From Stramenopiles sp. TOSAG23-6 (lineage: Eukaryota > Sar): DNA of 32,369 nucleotides. Location of the stretch: positions 472 through 32,840 of the forward strand of contig LT635957.1 in the NCBI GenBank assembly GCA_900128565.1. Direction: 5' to 3'. Made by a program: the position numbers and the translations under genes. The notes under the pieces are model-generated. The model had not been told where the DNA came from, made no database searches, and worked only from the letters and a program-made list of their open reading frames with translations. Of this stretch, positions 10,811 to 23,900 are shown piece after piece (the first letter of the stretch is position 1; each line of letters opens with the position of its first letter).

Positions 10811-11171
10811 AGAATTTATATCATTATTAAAAGTATTTTCTTTAATCTATTTGTCTTTTGAATCATATTTTGGGTCATATAAAAGTAATGATATAATGAA
10901 ATATTCAAATTATTTGTCACATCTGCATCTCTACGGCTTTGCCCTCTTCAAAGGCTTAAAAAATACTTTAGTATTATCATTTTATAATTTTATGTCCGAT
11001 TTGTAATGAAGATTTCATAGATAAAATAAATTTGAATTTCGATAGAAACCCTAACCCTAAAAGAGTTCTGTTCGGAACTTCGCGGATCGCTCCCAGGTAT
11101 TCCAACACCACCGTGGACTGAATTTTATTCAGTTCAAATCTCCTAGTGGGTAATTCCAATTGCATTACACA
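10811..11171. other. Intergenic region with a telomere-like box
   Basis: This 361-bp gap separates two genes on the same strand, so it should hold the 3' UTR of the giant gene and the promoter of the LYR-PB1 gene. It is AT-rich, especially 10811-11030. I see no RNA gene or further coding sequence. The only distinctive site is the two-and-a-half-unit CCCTAA repeat at 11046-11062. An in-frame TAA at 11151 lies just before the LYR-PB1 start. Confidence 0.6.
11046..11062 (+). promoter_or_regulatory. Interstitial telomere-like (telo-box) motif
   Basis: The sequence reads AAACCCTAACCCTAAAA, about 110 bp upstream of the LYR-PB1 start codon. Similar AAACCCTAA boxes act as promoter elements of growth and translation genes in plants. 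Here the role is only inferred from position. It could equally be a short interstitial telomere remnant, because a related motif lies inside the hAT element at 29604-29618. Confidence 0.35.
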
Positions 11172-11888
11172 ATGGTTTTGGGTGTACCAGTTGCCAATGG
11201 TGCTTCAAAAATCACTAGAGAATCTGTACTCAGTTTATACCGCAAATGTTTGCGCACAGCGATGCGTTGTTGTCCTACAAATGAAAAGAGAATGGAAATG
11301 ACTTTCTATGCGAGGCTGAAATTTAGGCAGAACTCTTCTCTTGTTGATAAAAATCGAATTAGATTAGCATATACAGACGGGTTGGAGCAAGTACAGAGTA
11401 CTATCGCTTACCATATAGCATATTCTACGAGTAGAAACCAATTGGAAGAATTACCACGATCTGAATTTGGGAGGATAATACCAAATGAAGAAGGGTTGAA
11501 ACCTTCTTTGAAAAGTGAAACTGCGGTTGCCAATAATACAGATAGTATTGAAACACATCAGAAAATTAAATTGGTGATGGGCCAACATAAACGTAGAATC
11601 TCTTCACACTCTCCGGTTGGTTTATTTCAATTAAGAAAACTAATACAGAATACCTTCTGCGATGAGCTAAAGCAGTTACCTCCTTCACCTTCCACAGATT
11701 GTCCAGCAGCTAACTACACAATAGAATATACTGACGACGACGGTGATATGATACAAATAACTAATGATGAAGAACTGGTTGAAGCAATCCAAATAATGGA
11801 AAGTATGGGTACGTCCGTCGCGAAATTTGAAGTTCAACTTCAAACACCAGTTGATGATTCAGATGACTACAATAAACCTAATAAATAA
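11172..11888 (+). CDS. LYR-motif protein with C-terminal PB1 domain
   Basis: A 238-residue protein. I chose the ATG at 11172 because a TAA lies in frame at 11151 and no ATG comes earlier. Residues about 18-85 look like a Complex1_LYR domain: SVLSLYRKCLR with the LYR triplet at 22-24, then a Phe-centred LKFRQN-x-x-L-x-D segment around 49-59. LYR proteins normally bind the mitochondrial acyl carrier protein and help assemble respiratory complexes or Fe-S proteins. Residues about 131-227 look like a PB1 domain, with a KIKL first strand, a basic HKRRI and an acidic OPCA stretch (YTDDDGDMIQITNDEEL, about 186-202). PB1 domains mediate front-to-back heterodimers in cytosolic signalling and autophagy scaffolds. 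The two are joined by a polar linker of about 45 residues. I do not know this combination from any named family. The 3' end lies 61 bp from the convergent dynein gene. Confidence 0.75.
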   Translation: MVLGVPVANGASKITRESVLSLYRKCLRTAMRCCPTNEKRMEMTFYARLKFRQNSSLVDKNRIRLAYTDGLEQVQSTIAYHIAYSTSRNQLEELPRSEFGRIIPNEEGLKPSLKSETAVANNTDSIETHQKIKLVMGQHKRRISSHSPVGLFQLRKLIQNTFCDELKQLPPSPSTDCPAANYTIEYTDDDGDMIQITNDEELVEAIQIMESMGTSVAKFEVQLQTPVDDSDDYNKPNK

Positions 11889-11949
11889 ACCAGCACCAAA
11901 CATATGCTATATGTTATTAGTTTTATAAATAATATGAAAATGACTTTTT

Positions 11950-14900
11950 TTAACAATCCTCCAGGAACAAAGCTACTCCCGCCAAAATCCACTTTTCACG
12001 CTGTCCTTTTATCGGCAAACCTAGTTCAGTGAGAAGCCGTTCTCTTGAAGTGTTATAATACAAAGGTGCGTGTAAAGTGTTTTCTGATCCATAAGGTTCT
12101 ACAGTATCATTAGGTACAAAGCCAATGTAACAAGTTGGAGCCGACATTAGTTCTAAATCATTCACATTTGCTTCTTCTAATACTTTATCTGTAAAAACAG
12201 CTCCTTGTAGGAGAAGTCCTTCAACACATACTTTCAAAGAACCCTTCACAAGGGATCTATCCCAAGCTGAAATAAGTTTGAGATCATCCAATGGACACTT
12301 TGTCACGCGTGAAGTCTCTTGTCGAAGTGCATTTAAAAATGTTCCAGGGTGTAACAAGTCGGCAAGATTCAACGGTGAATCTAAAAGTGATTTTGAATTT
12401 ATCAACTCACGCCAGTGATGTACGGCTTCACACTTTGCTGCTACAGCAGACATGTACACTTGAGGAGTTTCTGGACCTTCCCATTTTCTATCCCATCTTA
12501 CTGGAACAATACTGTTCATAAGACACCGGGCTGTATTTGCAATTGCGGGTGTCAGTAAAGCATTTCCATGTAAAACTTGTTTTACTGCTTTTAAGTCCCC
12601 GTCAACAATGTGCATTAAAGATGAAGCCCCTGCCAGCTCCATTTGAACAAACTGCGACACAGGACTTTCTGGATCAAATGCACCCCCTTCAAAACTTTTA
12701 CTCTTTCCTTCAAAATTATTTTTCCCTTCATCCTTTCCTTCGCGTGACTTACCCTCATTATATCGCGGGGATATAAGTGAACCATTGGCTTTAGAATTTT
12801 TCAGTGTCTTTTCCCATGTATCAATCACAGGACCCAGCTGAGCTCGCCACACATCCTGATTAAAAGCCGAATGCTCCCCGGATGATCTTTTCAATCTTTT
12901 CAAATCTTTTATTATTCTCGTACTATTTGCACGTTGTGCAGATCTTTCAATATTTGCTGGTAGTCCAAATAAGGAAGGAGCATCAGAATCAGGAAGTCTT
13001 CCAATAAAAGAGAAATATTCGCCATGGTTTGAAGATTTTGGAATGCTTAGTCCAATAGATGGAATCTCTATATTTCCAGATAACATGGCATCACTAAAGT
13101 AAAATGAAAGATATGCTTTCAAAACTCTCATATCAAATATATTGGATACACGGCCACCATATAATGCATTCTCCATCATACCATGTACAGTGTTCCATAG
13201 TCCATGCACTGCTCCTCCATGCTTTGACTCTCTGCCTCCACCACTTGTATCAGAGCTTTTTAATGCAGATTCAATCACATTTGTAGCAGCGCGTAAATCT
13301 CCTAGAGAAAATTCATAGAATTCTGACCATCCTTGCGGAATATAATTACGCCTCTCTTGAACTATTGCATGAATAAATGCTAAAAGGAACATTACCTGTG
13401 ATCGTTTTCCAGAGCCTGCAGATACAAACTCTTCATTCCAGGAATCATAAGTACGCTGTAGATTTTTCTTGACTCCTGGTGGTGCTTCAACTGTACATTT
13501 CAATGCTTGTTGTACTAAAATAGTAGGAAATTTATCGTGACTCTCTGCAGTGAGCCACAGACGAAAATTTTTATGAGAATGAAGTGAATTTAATGTCTTT
13601 TCCAAGACTGGTAACCAAGCAATGACTAAATGTAAATTTTTCAGGCAAAGCCATGTACCTCTCTCCGCGCATCGCTGTAATAATCTAATCGCTTTATCCT
13701 GTGTTCCACCACCCATTGCCATTTCAAAGTAGTTATCTTCTCCGACAGTCTGAGCAGCATAATCTTGAAGGTCTTTACATGGGTCAACTCCAGTAGTGAC
13801 AATAAACAAAATCGGAGTTTCGCAACTTGACTCTTCCTGGTGCAATCGCGATACATTTGTTGGTGTTGGAGATATGCTTGATAAGCCAAGCAACTCGCAT
13901 GCAAAAACATCCATGGCTGACTGGAGTCTATCAGGTCGAAGGACTTGAACTGTTAACAATCTTTGAAAAGCAGAAAGCTTTTGAGCCATTTTCTTTGGAA
14001 AATTTCTTTCGCATGTTGCAGATCTAGACCACTTTGACCACATATCTGAATCAAGCAACTCCAATCGTGATACTAGTTCTGGAAATGTGTCTGAAAATAA
14101 TCTAAATGTGGATGCGCGTTCGCGAGGTGCCCACGAAGGAAATCCTTTTGGTTCTCCCCTTGCTCTTAAGTCTGGTGCAAGGTAGCCTCCAAAAAACTCC
14201 CATTCATTCTCTTCAAATTCATTGGGATACATACCATGTACGAGATGTATCGCCCACATCTGTCTATCTGCTTTAAACAAGGATCTGCCAACATAAAAAA
14301 GTGTTCTTTGAATTAGCAGTGGTGTTAAAACCTTTAATCGTTCGTGAATAGTTTCATAAGTTACCTTCGTATCTAATGTTGCATTGAACAATCCAAGATA
14401 AGATTGAAGTGAAAACTGGTACATGTGATTGATATTTTGTAATTGCTTGACTAAGAAAAAGAGTTGCGCTCCATCCCTTGCAAAGTCCAAATATACATCC
14501 CGTTGGGAATCTAATTCTTCTGAAGCTTTGGTTGATTCTTCTAATGCAATCATGATTTCTTTTGATTTAATCTTTGTTTGTGTCAAAGAATCAATTAAAT
14601 CTTGATTTTCAAGGAGATTTCCAGATGATTCAGCTAAAGTTTTCAAAAGATCCTTTTCTAAGCTTGCTAACTGAACTTTGAAACTTTCTTCTCTTTGTAA
14701 CATGTCACTCTTTTGTTTCTCTAATTCAGGTTTTTCGTGTTGAATTGTCGCACCCAATAACTGGCCTTCTAAACCACTTTTTGTTACAGTAAAATTCACA
14801 ACTGTAATAAGGGATGCAGCATCAGGTGGTATGCTCGGGTTGGGATTTCTTGTAACCATATACATTACAAACTTTTCATTGAAATCGATCGTCTTTTCAC

Positions 14901-17900
14901 CAATCTGTACAACCAACCGACTTCCTTGTCGAGAAAAGTCGCGGCGTACTAAAGGATACAGCATAGGTTCGACACCATCTACTTCCATTAGCATTAACGT
15001 TTTTCCAAATCGCACAGCTAACTCCACTTGGTTTGCAAATCGAGGATCTTGGGACGGTAAGCATTCTACGGTAACACCACTTTTTTGTAAATGTCCTTTC
15101 AACCAAGATGTTGCAGCAGAAGACGGGTCAATAATGAAAGGTGTCCTCTTAGAATTCAAGATAACTATACTATTTTCCATTGTTAGATTGTCAGATGGCA
15201 AACCTGCTGCTTTCCAGGTTAATTGCTCACTTTCAGATGATAAAACAGAGCGAAAATCAAATGAATCCAAACCTGTGATTTTCGTCCATACCCTAGTAGC
15301 TTGTCTACGAATATTTTCATCGCTTTTTGCTAGATATGTGACAAAGCCTGCAGCTAAAAGAATGCGATATGGCAAATCTTGTACCTCAGAACGAAGTTGT
15401 TTCACTGTACTCTCCCACCGAGATTGTTCACCACTTAATTTTCCTAATAGAGTTTCTGCTTTTTCAAGTACAATTTCAGTTTTTTCTAAACTTGAGCGAG
15501 TTTGTTCAGCTTCGCGTGTCTTTTGTGCAAACTCTTTCTTTAGTCGATTTACTTTATTTTGTATTGTCTTCAGCTCCTTGGCATTACTTTTTAACTTCTC
15601 GGATGCATATTTTAATTCGGAATTAGCTTTGTCAAGCTCTTCTTGCAGAGGCATAACAGTTTCTAAAACTACAGAATATTCAATGTTTGCCTTGACCCAT
15701 TCTGCAAGAGGTGCAGCAGCTATAGATACACGACGAATCGCTTTCTTTTCAAATGAATTCGGATTCTTCTTCATCGTTTTACCAACTAATTTTCTCATCT
15801 CTCTTGTGATTCTCGCAGTATCAAAATTTAAAATGTCGTCCTTTACTCCACGTTTTCCTAGGAAGTTCCTCATCGATAACCAAGAAGTATCATTAATTCC
15901 AAGCAAAGTCAACACCGCAGATAAAACATGTCTAATAGGATCTGGTGGTGTCTTTAAAGAACGAATTTCATCAAGATTCTCGCTCTTAATCTGACCAACG
16001 GCTTTTTTAGCAGCATCGAGTACAGGTTGAATCCCACTGAGCTCTTCTTCGATAAGACCTTTACGTTTATCTGTTTTGCTCTTTGCCGCAGATAGAACTG
16101 TTTGCAACTCAGTAACTTCACTCTTTCTTTCAGATGCAAGTTCTAATGCCTCAGTTATCTTTACCATTGCAGCATCGGCCTCCTGTTGTTTTTCCGCTAA
16201 TGTAGCTCTCTGCTGAACAGCATTCTTTGAAAGTTCATCAACTGTCATCGATGCTTCCTGAAGTTTTGCAAGTCCTCCCTCCATTCGATTTGCATTGCTC
16301 AAAATATCAACTTTCATATTTTCATATAGTATAAGATACGTTTCGAGAAAACTCATGAAATCACGGGGGGTTGCTGTGTCCGTTTTCCTTCTAAAAAATG
16401 CATTTTCACTATCTTCATCGTCCCCGCATAAAAGGCAACTTTTATGTATATCAACCATACTCTGAACTAAAGTATCGCTATCTGCTACTTCTTCGAGGAA
16501 ATCAGGCATTAACAGTTTTGGTACTACAAGCATTGAGGAATACTCCCATTCACCAAACCATTGTATTGAGCATCTCGTAAACAAAGCTGGATTACTCATG
16601 CACCTCTGTCGAAATTCAGGTGAAATGTGGTCCATACCCAGGGCTATATGTACGTTGTCACGACATCTTTGTACAAAATAATCAAAAGCTGTTTTATACA
16701 CCATATCTAGACCTCGTTCGTTCATTTCCTCTTTTAATGGGGAAAGTAACTGCTCTAATTCTTCATGTGTATATAAACCTGAGATTTCTCCAGCAGATAA
16801 TAAAGAATTCACTGACTGTAAAATATAGTCACCGATGAAGTGATAATCTTCTAAATAGAACACAACTGGTCGACCTTCAATCCCACCTTCAAATAAAACA
16901 TTTTTTAAATCAACATGAAATGATTTTTGAGAATATCTCCTAGTTATAAATGGTGTAATGAAACGAATATCCTGCATAAATGCACATAGTTGTACAGTAG
17001 TTTTCCTACCACACCCGCTACGACCAACAAGGAGAAGAGAACCTCCTGGTCTAGACAAAACCCGATCTACTCGAGAAATATGTTCCAACACTTCAGTGAA
17101 TAGTAATAATGTTAAATCTTTTTCCTCGCGCTCATATAACAACTTACCTCGCTTCACAACATCAATAAAATCAGATTCACTCACTCGTATAAGTTTCCGA
17201 AAAGATTGTTCGGTCATATCACTTTCTTTGTTTTCGTCTCCACTTAGGACTTCACCATTATCTTTGCCTTCAGATGCATGCTTTCCTTCTATTCCATTCG
17301 AAGAAGAATCTTTCACTAAAGTACTAAAGAAAATATTTTCTAGATCAATTCTATGGGACCAATCTTTTCTAAACAATGCGCTTAATATGGTGTCAAACTT
17401 CTTTTCACTAGACGAATCAACTAAACGGTCCTTCATTAGACGCCTTGCCTCGTATATCACAACATCGAGAAGTGATTCGATACTTAAGTCATAATGACCA
17501 AGGCCTAGAACCCAATTTGTAAGATCTCTTGGTGTGAGTAGATAATGTCGGTGCTCATCTACAGTGAACTTTGCTCGAATTTGCTCATAAAATTTTACCA
17601 TTGTACTTGCCAATTTCTCGATATTTTTGACTTGTTTGAACGCTTTATCAGCATCTCTTAAGGCAACACCGGAAAGAGCAGCACGTAAGTATATAGTATA
17701 AATGTAAGACAATTCGTCCGGGGTTGGTTCCTCCATGTAGGCTATATTTACAATGGCCGTGAAACGTGATGATAGCTGGTGTCTACCCAAAGTTGTGGCT
17801 GGATTAATAGAACATACTACGACTACACGATCTAGACCAAGAAATTCCAAATCGTCGTCGTAAAAACCTTGAAAAGTACAAAGCTGTTGTAAAAACGCGA

Positions 17901-20900
17901 CGAGCATACTTGTATTATACTTATCAGGTTTCGATAAATTAATATTTTTCAAGAAAAGAACTAGTCTTTCACAGTCACGGGGGCGTAATACTCTACCGGT
18001 GTTTGTAGAGAATACACCACACGATGATCGTAGTTTTTGAATGACATGCTCAGCAGTTGTGCGTGCATTACAATGCAATGTACAAATATTTGTATTTTTG
18101 TGACTTCCCAACACTTCTTCTATCAATGCAGATTTACCGGAACCTTCAGGCCCGACAATTATAAAAGGTTTCATATTCTCTGCCCAAGTTCCTACCATTG
18201 TGACATTTCTTTGGTATGCGGCTGTCGGTATTACAATGCCTCTACGAAGAGTCTTTGGATCGAGTGATATGTGGGGAGCATGTGATATGTACTGTATCAG
18301 TTTATGTGTTTTAGAATCCCAGACACTATTTAAGGGATCTTCTGGATCAGGAGGACGCTCATTGGCCCAACTAAATAATTGTGTTGCTAGATTTGCACGA
18401 TCTTCTGTTACGAGATTTCCACCTAAACCTCGAATAATTGCGCGAATAAATTGGGCAAGTTCCGTAACATTTTCTAAATGAGAAAGTCCATTATTTACCG
18501 TACCAACCATTGTAGTATCAACGACAAATCTATCAAGGTCTAGGACCCATTTTAATGCACGATAAAAGTAATCATCAATCCAGCTAACCATAGCCAATTG
18601 ATTGGCGCTTGGTAAAGTAGAAAGCCATTTTCTAACTAACCTCTTTACGTCTACATCTTCATCGGATAGAAATATCATACCCATCCTAGATATTGTTGCT
18701 GGTGATGCGAATTGTAAGTCATGTGTCTCAAAAAGAAAATTGACATTCGGTCCAAAATTTATTCTTTCCCCACTTGGAAGAGTTAGCAAATGATTGTCAT
18801 CCAATACAGAATTTAAAGACTCAATCCATTCAGGATCAACGTCACCATCACAAATAATCCAACTTCGAACATTCGAAGGTTCTTTGACTACCTGCTTCGC
18901 AGCTGATGTAAGTACGCCATCAAACCACTCTCTCGTATCTAAATCCATATGTCCCAGTAATAGTTCTCTGGGCATCGATTTCGGATTCATCACATATGTT
19001 TTTAGTTCCTGACCACATTTTATCATTGCTTCTTTCAGTACCCGCCAAACTGTACTTTTACCACACCCAGAGGGCCCGACAATGACACAACCCATTCGCT
19101 GATCTAATGACTCTTTCAATTGTAACATTTTACTTAATTGCCCCTCATCAAATTCCAATGAACCTCCAAAGGCACCATCGTTCTGCTCCATTACAGCTCG
19201 TATTGCATCCTCAAGTTTCGGTACGGCAATGTCTTCAACCTTGGCGTTTGGAAAAATATCGCTACATAACCCAACGAACCGACTCGCATCTTGGTAAGTT
19301 AATTTAGATAAAGTATTCACCCGAACAGATTTGATAAGAATTTCTTCTTCTGCTGTTTCTGTGATTGTAGTCTCGCCCGATTCTGCTTTCAAGTTCTGAA
19401 TAAGTTTTCCACCTGTGACTAAAATAGATTTTAGAGCGCGAAGTCCCCAATCATAATGTTGTTGAGGGCTTAACAGTTCTTTACTCAGACCAAACAAACT
19501 ACATATCTTCTTGCCCAATTCTTTTGCATGTTTGAAACCTTCGGAGTATAAGATCACATTTGCAATAAGCTCATTATCTGGTCTCGACATTGCAACTGGT
19601 CTGAAAAGTTGCTTCAAATTATCGGGAAGTTTTGACCTTCCCCCATATCCTTTTTTAGGTGGGTTTAAAGTAACAAATATACCTGCATTGGAATCCACTT
19701 GAATATTTCGTCCAAGCAAAGACATTCTTTCATCCTTATTTTTGATTGCAGCTTGAATTAATTGAATCTGTTGTGACACAGCAGATAACTGATCTTCTTT
19801 TAATCTATTAAATTCGTCGAAACAACCCCAAGCTCCACATTTAACCAAACCGGTAAAAATACGACCCATCGATTGAAAATCAATCCCCTCGTCGCAATTG
19901 AATACTAAAACTTGTCTACCTAGAGCCGCACCTAATGCTTTTACAGATTCTGTTTTCCCTGTACCAGCAGGCCCATAAGGATTACCCCCGTAACCTTGAT
20001 GCATCCCTTGAGTGAGTGTCAAGTAACACTTGTCTGTTAAAGGTGTATGTACTAATTTCGATGCATTACCTTGATACTCATATGTATAATTAAATTGAGC
20101 ATTGCTCATTTTCGCAATACATAAGTCTCTTTTGTTCATATAGAAGCGCAATTGTTTCTGCCATGACCATGTATTTATCGACGGACAGCCATTTTGTATT
20201 AAGTAATCAACAACGTCCATATTATGAATCAAATCTAACACCATCGCCTTAACTTTAATGCGAATTAGAGGCTTTCCGGTGAGGTCATAGCTTGTGTAGG
20301 TTTGTAGTGTTTCTGCCAATTGAGTTTTTAGTGATGCTAAATTTCCATTATGTATGGCAGCTTCTGTTCTCAAGGTGAAATTAACTATTTCAGAGAGACA
20401 AAGAACTTGCGATGCAAATCGAGTCATATCAAGTGATTTCATAGCTAAACAATCTACAAGTTGCGTCTGCAGAGCATTTTTACTCTCCTCTTGTAGTACA
20501 ATCAACCATTCCTCTGTTTCTTCAGAAACCGGGACTGGGTCAGGCAGTTGAACAACTTCTCCCTTACCTGACTTTATTGCAATGATTTTTGAATTGTCCT
20601 CATTAAACTCAACAGTTTGAACACCTTGGAATAGCTTCTTTAAATGAGCCTGTATAACAGTTGGATTTTTAGCTTGACCAAGAATTTCTAATAAATCTTC
20701 ATCGCCAATAAAATAAAATCTTGGCATTTTTTCACGTTTTTGTTCCAAGAAATCCGCCAGTGCTTTTGTACATCTTTCGAGCTGTTCGAGTAAAGCTTCA
20801 ACATTCGATAATAAATTTGGGTGTACAGAAGAATCACACAATGTTAAAACTCGTTTATCGTCTTCAACTTTCGACATTATATCACGAAATTCGTCGTCAA

Positions 20901-23900
20901 TTCTTTGAAATCTTTGATGTTCATGAGGCAAAGCACCACGTCCAAAGATTGGTTCTAAATAAAGCCATTTTCGTTGAATTAAGTTAAGATTATGTAAAAT
21001 TTGATCTAAATCTGAGAAATTCTTCTCGAATACAGATGCTTCTGCGGCAAATGCACGAAAGTATGGCGAATCTTTGAGTGATCCAAGTAGCGATTGATTG
21101 TCTCCTAAAGCAGTGAAAAGATCTTTCCATTCAGTCAGGAGCATTGTCGTTCTACCCAGCTCTGTGTGTTCAAACAGAACAAGCTCAGCCGAGGCACACC
21201 AGTCTTTCAGCTCTACCATAGCCTCGCGGATACGAACTTCGCCAGTAGCTCGGGCAGTAAGGTCTCGGCAAAATTTGTCACTTTTTGCAACAGCTTCTAA
21301 TCGATCCAGAAAGTGCCCTGCATTGAGATTCTCAAGTCTAGTGCCCTTTGGGATTCCAAGTTGACGAAACAAAGAAGCCCAATGAACTTCATTAAATGGT
21401 ACATCACCTTTACAGAATTTAAGTGCAGGTAACGCAGACTTTAAAATGCCAAGCACTTCCTTCAAATGTATAGAAACAACATCTTTTTTTGTTTTGACTT
21501 TAGGTAACCAGTTTTGTACAAAATCAGATAATTCGTAAATCCTTGTACGAAAATTAATCCAATCTTGGACACGAAATGCTTCCCATTCTTCTAGATATTT
21601 TTGCATTAAACTCCAACTCTCCTGGGTTTCTTGCATATCAGCCTGTAATTCTGTTAATGTTGGAAATTTTGGCACAGGCATATCAAAATGTACACAATTA
21701 TTTTTCAGTGTATTTACTTCTTTAACTTTTTCTTCCATTTGTTCTTGCCAATCTTCAAGAGAATCAAATATACCTTGAATTGTTTCTGGATTCCAATTAT
21801 TGACTTCTCCCTGAGGCTTAAGTGCATGCCATCGTAAAGCTAATTTCTCAACTGATTCATTAGCTTCTTTTATGCGCATGTCAATTTCTCCTTTTAACGT
21901 TTCACGTTGTTCCTCCACCAAGTCATTAAAAGCCTCCATAGCAACTTCAAAATTTTCCCATCTGGAAGGAAGCCTTCCGAGACGAACACGAACCTCTTCA
22001 ACATCAACTCGATTACCAGCGACACTAATGAGTAATTTTCTTCTTTCATCCGCTCGCCTCATTTCCATCTTTATTGACTTCTTTGAACCAGATAATTCTC
22101 CCCATGCCTTTTGTGCAAGACCTATTTCTTCTATAGATGTAGGTCTGGAGTTGAGTTGTTGCATGCCATTATCAAGGAACTCCTCAACTGTTGAAACCAT
22201 CCGCAGTACAGATCTTTTCAGGGAAAGCAGAAGAGCATCACTCATTCGTTGTATATGATCTTCTACAGCTGATTTAAATGGCGCTGCACTTACATTAATA
22301 CAATCCAGCTTGTAAAATTCTGGTAGCTTTTCGCTTTGTTTTAATCTTTTTTTTAACATTGCAAAATTAACTTGATACTCAGCCGCAGAGCTTACGTTTT
22401 CTTCGACATATTCGTCCATATCCGGAACAGTGCCCAATGCCACCCATAACTCTAAACCTTGTTTCAATTCCTTCAAACGCCGAAAAAGATCTTCTGCCTT
22501 TTTATATACCTGTATTAGACTTTCAGCATTTTCTTTTTCGATACTTTTATAGACTGCTTTATTACCAAAACCATCAAAAGCAACGGGTATAGCTAAAAAC
22601 CGACGCAATTCACGAAAATATTGTGTACGTATATCTTCTATCGCAGGACGGAATTCTAGACGTCGCTGAGTGAAACATAATTCAACCTTAATTTCCAACA
22701 TATTTTCATTCAAAGATTCAAGACCCATACAATATCCAGCTTCGAGTGCTTTACACAATTGATGATCCCAATGTAACTTCCAATTTGCCATCCTTTCTGT
22801 AGGATATTTTCGAGTTAAATCAGAGACCTTATCTCGCATATCGAACCATTTACTTTTCCATTGATCTCTTTGGCGCAGTAAATCGATATTCATTAACTCC
22901 GCAGTTTGCACTGCCAACTGCATATGTATTTTACGCAAACTTCTATTTTCCTCAGACAGTGCATTTGCAGATAGTTGTAAATGCTCCACAAAGTCTTGAC
23001 ATTCTCGAGGGTTATTCCAAGTAACAGCCTTTTTTGCCCCTCGCTTGTTTCCTCGATGTAACTGGTTTTCAAAACGCTTCAATGCATCTAGCAGCATAGG
23101 CTTCTGTGTGACGACAATTTGATTTCCCATTGAGTTGTAAAAGTTAGCTATCTTTTTGAGCATTACTCCATATCGGTAATATTTCTCACCATCACTTGCA
23201 ACGCCTTTGATTCTCGAATTCACTTGGTGACCAAGATCTTCAAGTTGTCTAACTTCCCTCAAAAGTCGCACAAGCTTTTCCGAATAATTTACAATGAGCT
23301 CTCCATCGACATCAATTTCCATTAATTGGCCCGAAACTTCCAACGAAAGCTCGCCATCATCAAGTAGGTATTCCGTAGCATCTACCCAATTTTGAAATTC
23401 GTTTCGACGCCAAGTACGCAATTTTTCCATGAGTTCTTGAATCATTCCCTTGAAATCGTCGTATAAAGAGAGATCTGACAGAATATGTCTAGACCGAGTA
23501 AGTAGTCCTCTCATTCGAGCTTCACATTGTTTGGCCCATACTATATTATTTGTGACTATCGGAAGGTTACGACCTAATGGAGCACCTGACGATACATTAG
23601 CAGAAGATTTACTCTCTCTTTGGTGCATCGCACGAGATTGGTCTTTGACAGACTCGTAATCTTGGTCGCACTGTTCAACATATGCTGATAACTGAGCGAG
23701 TAAGGTTTCTCTCTCTCCATGTAGAGCCTTTGCAATTGTACGCCGCCCAAGAAGTTGCCGATAGCGAAGAAATTCTCTGAGCAACTGCTGCGGATGTTCG
23801 GACATCCCTGAAATTTGTTTCCTTAGATTAGAAGCGATATGTTGCTCAATGGGTGCTAGCTGACGATCATGCATAGCAACTGCATCTTCCCAGCGAGATT

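Noticed and set aside
14831-15994. A 387-codon open frame on the plus strand inside the dynein gene
   Set aside because: It is antisense to the well-conserved stalk region of dynein-2, has no recognisable domain and has the composition of a reverse-complement shadow.
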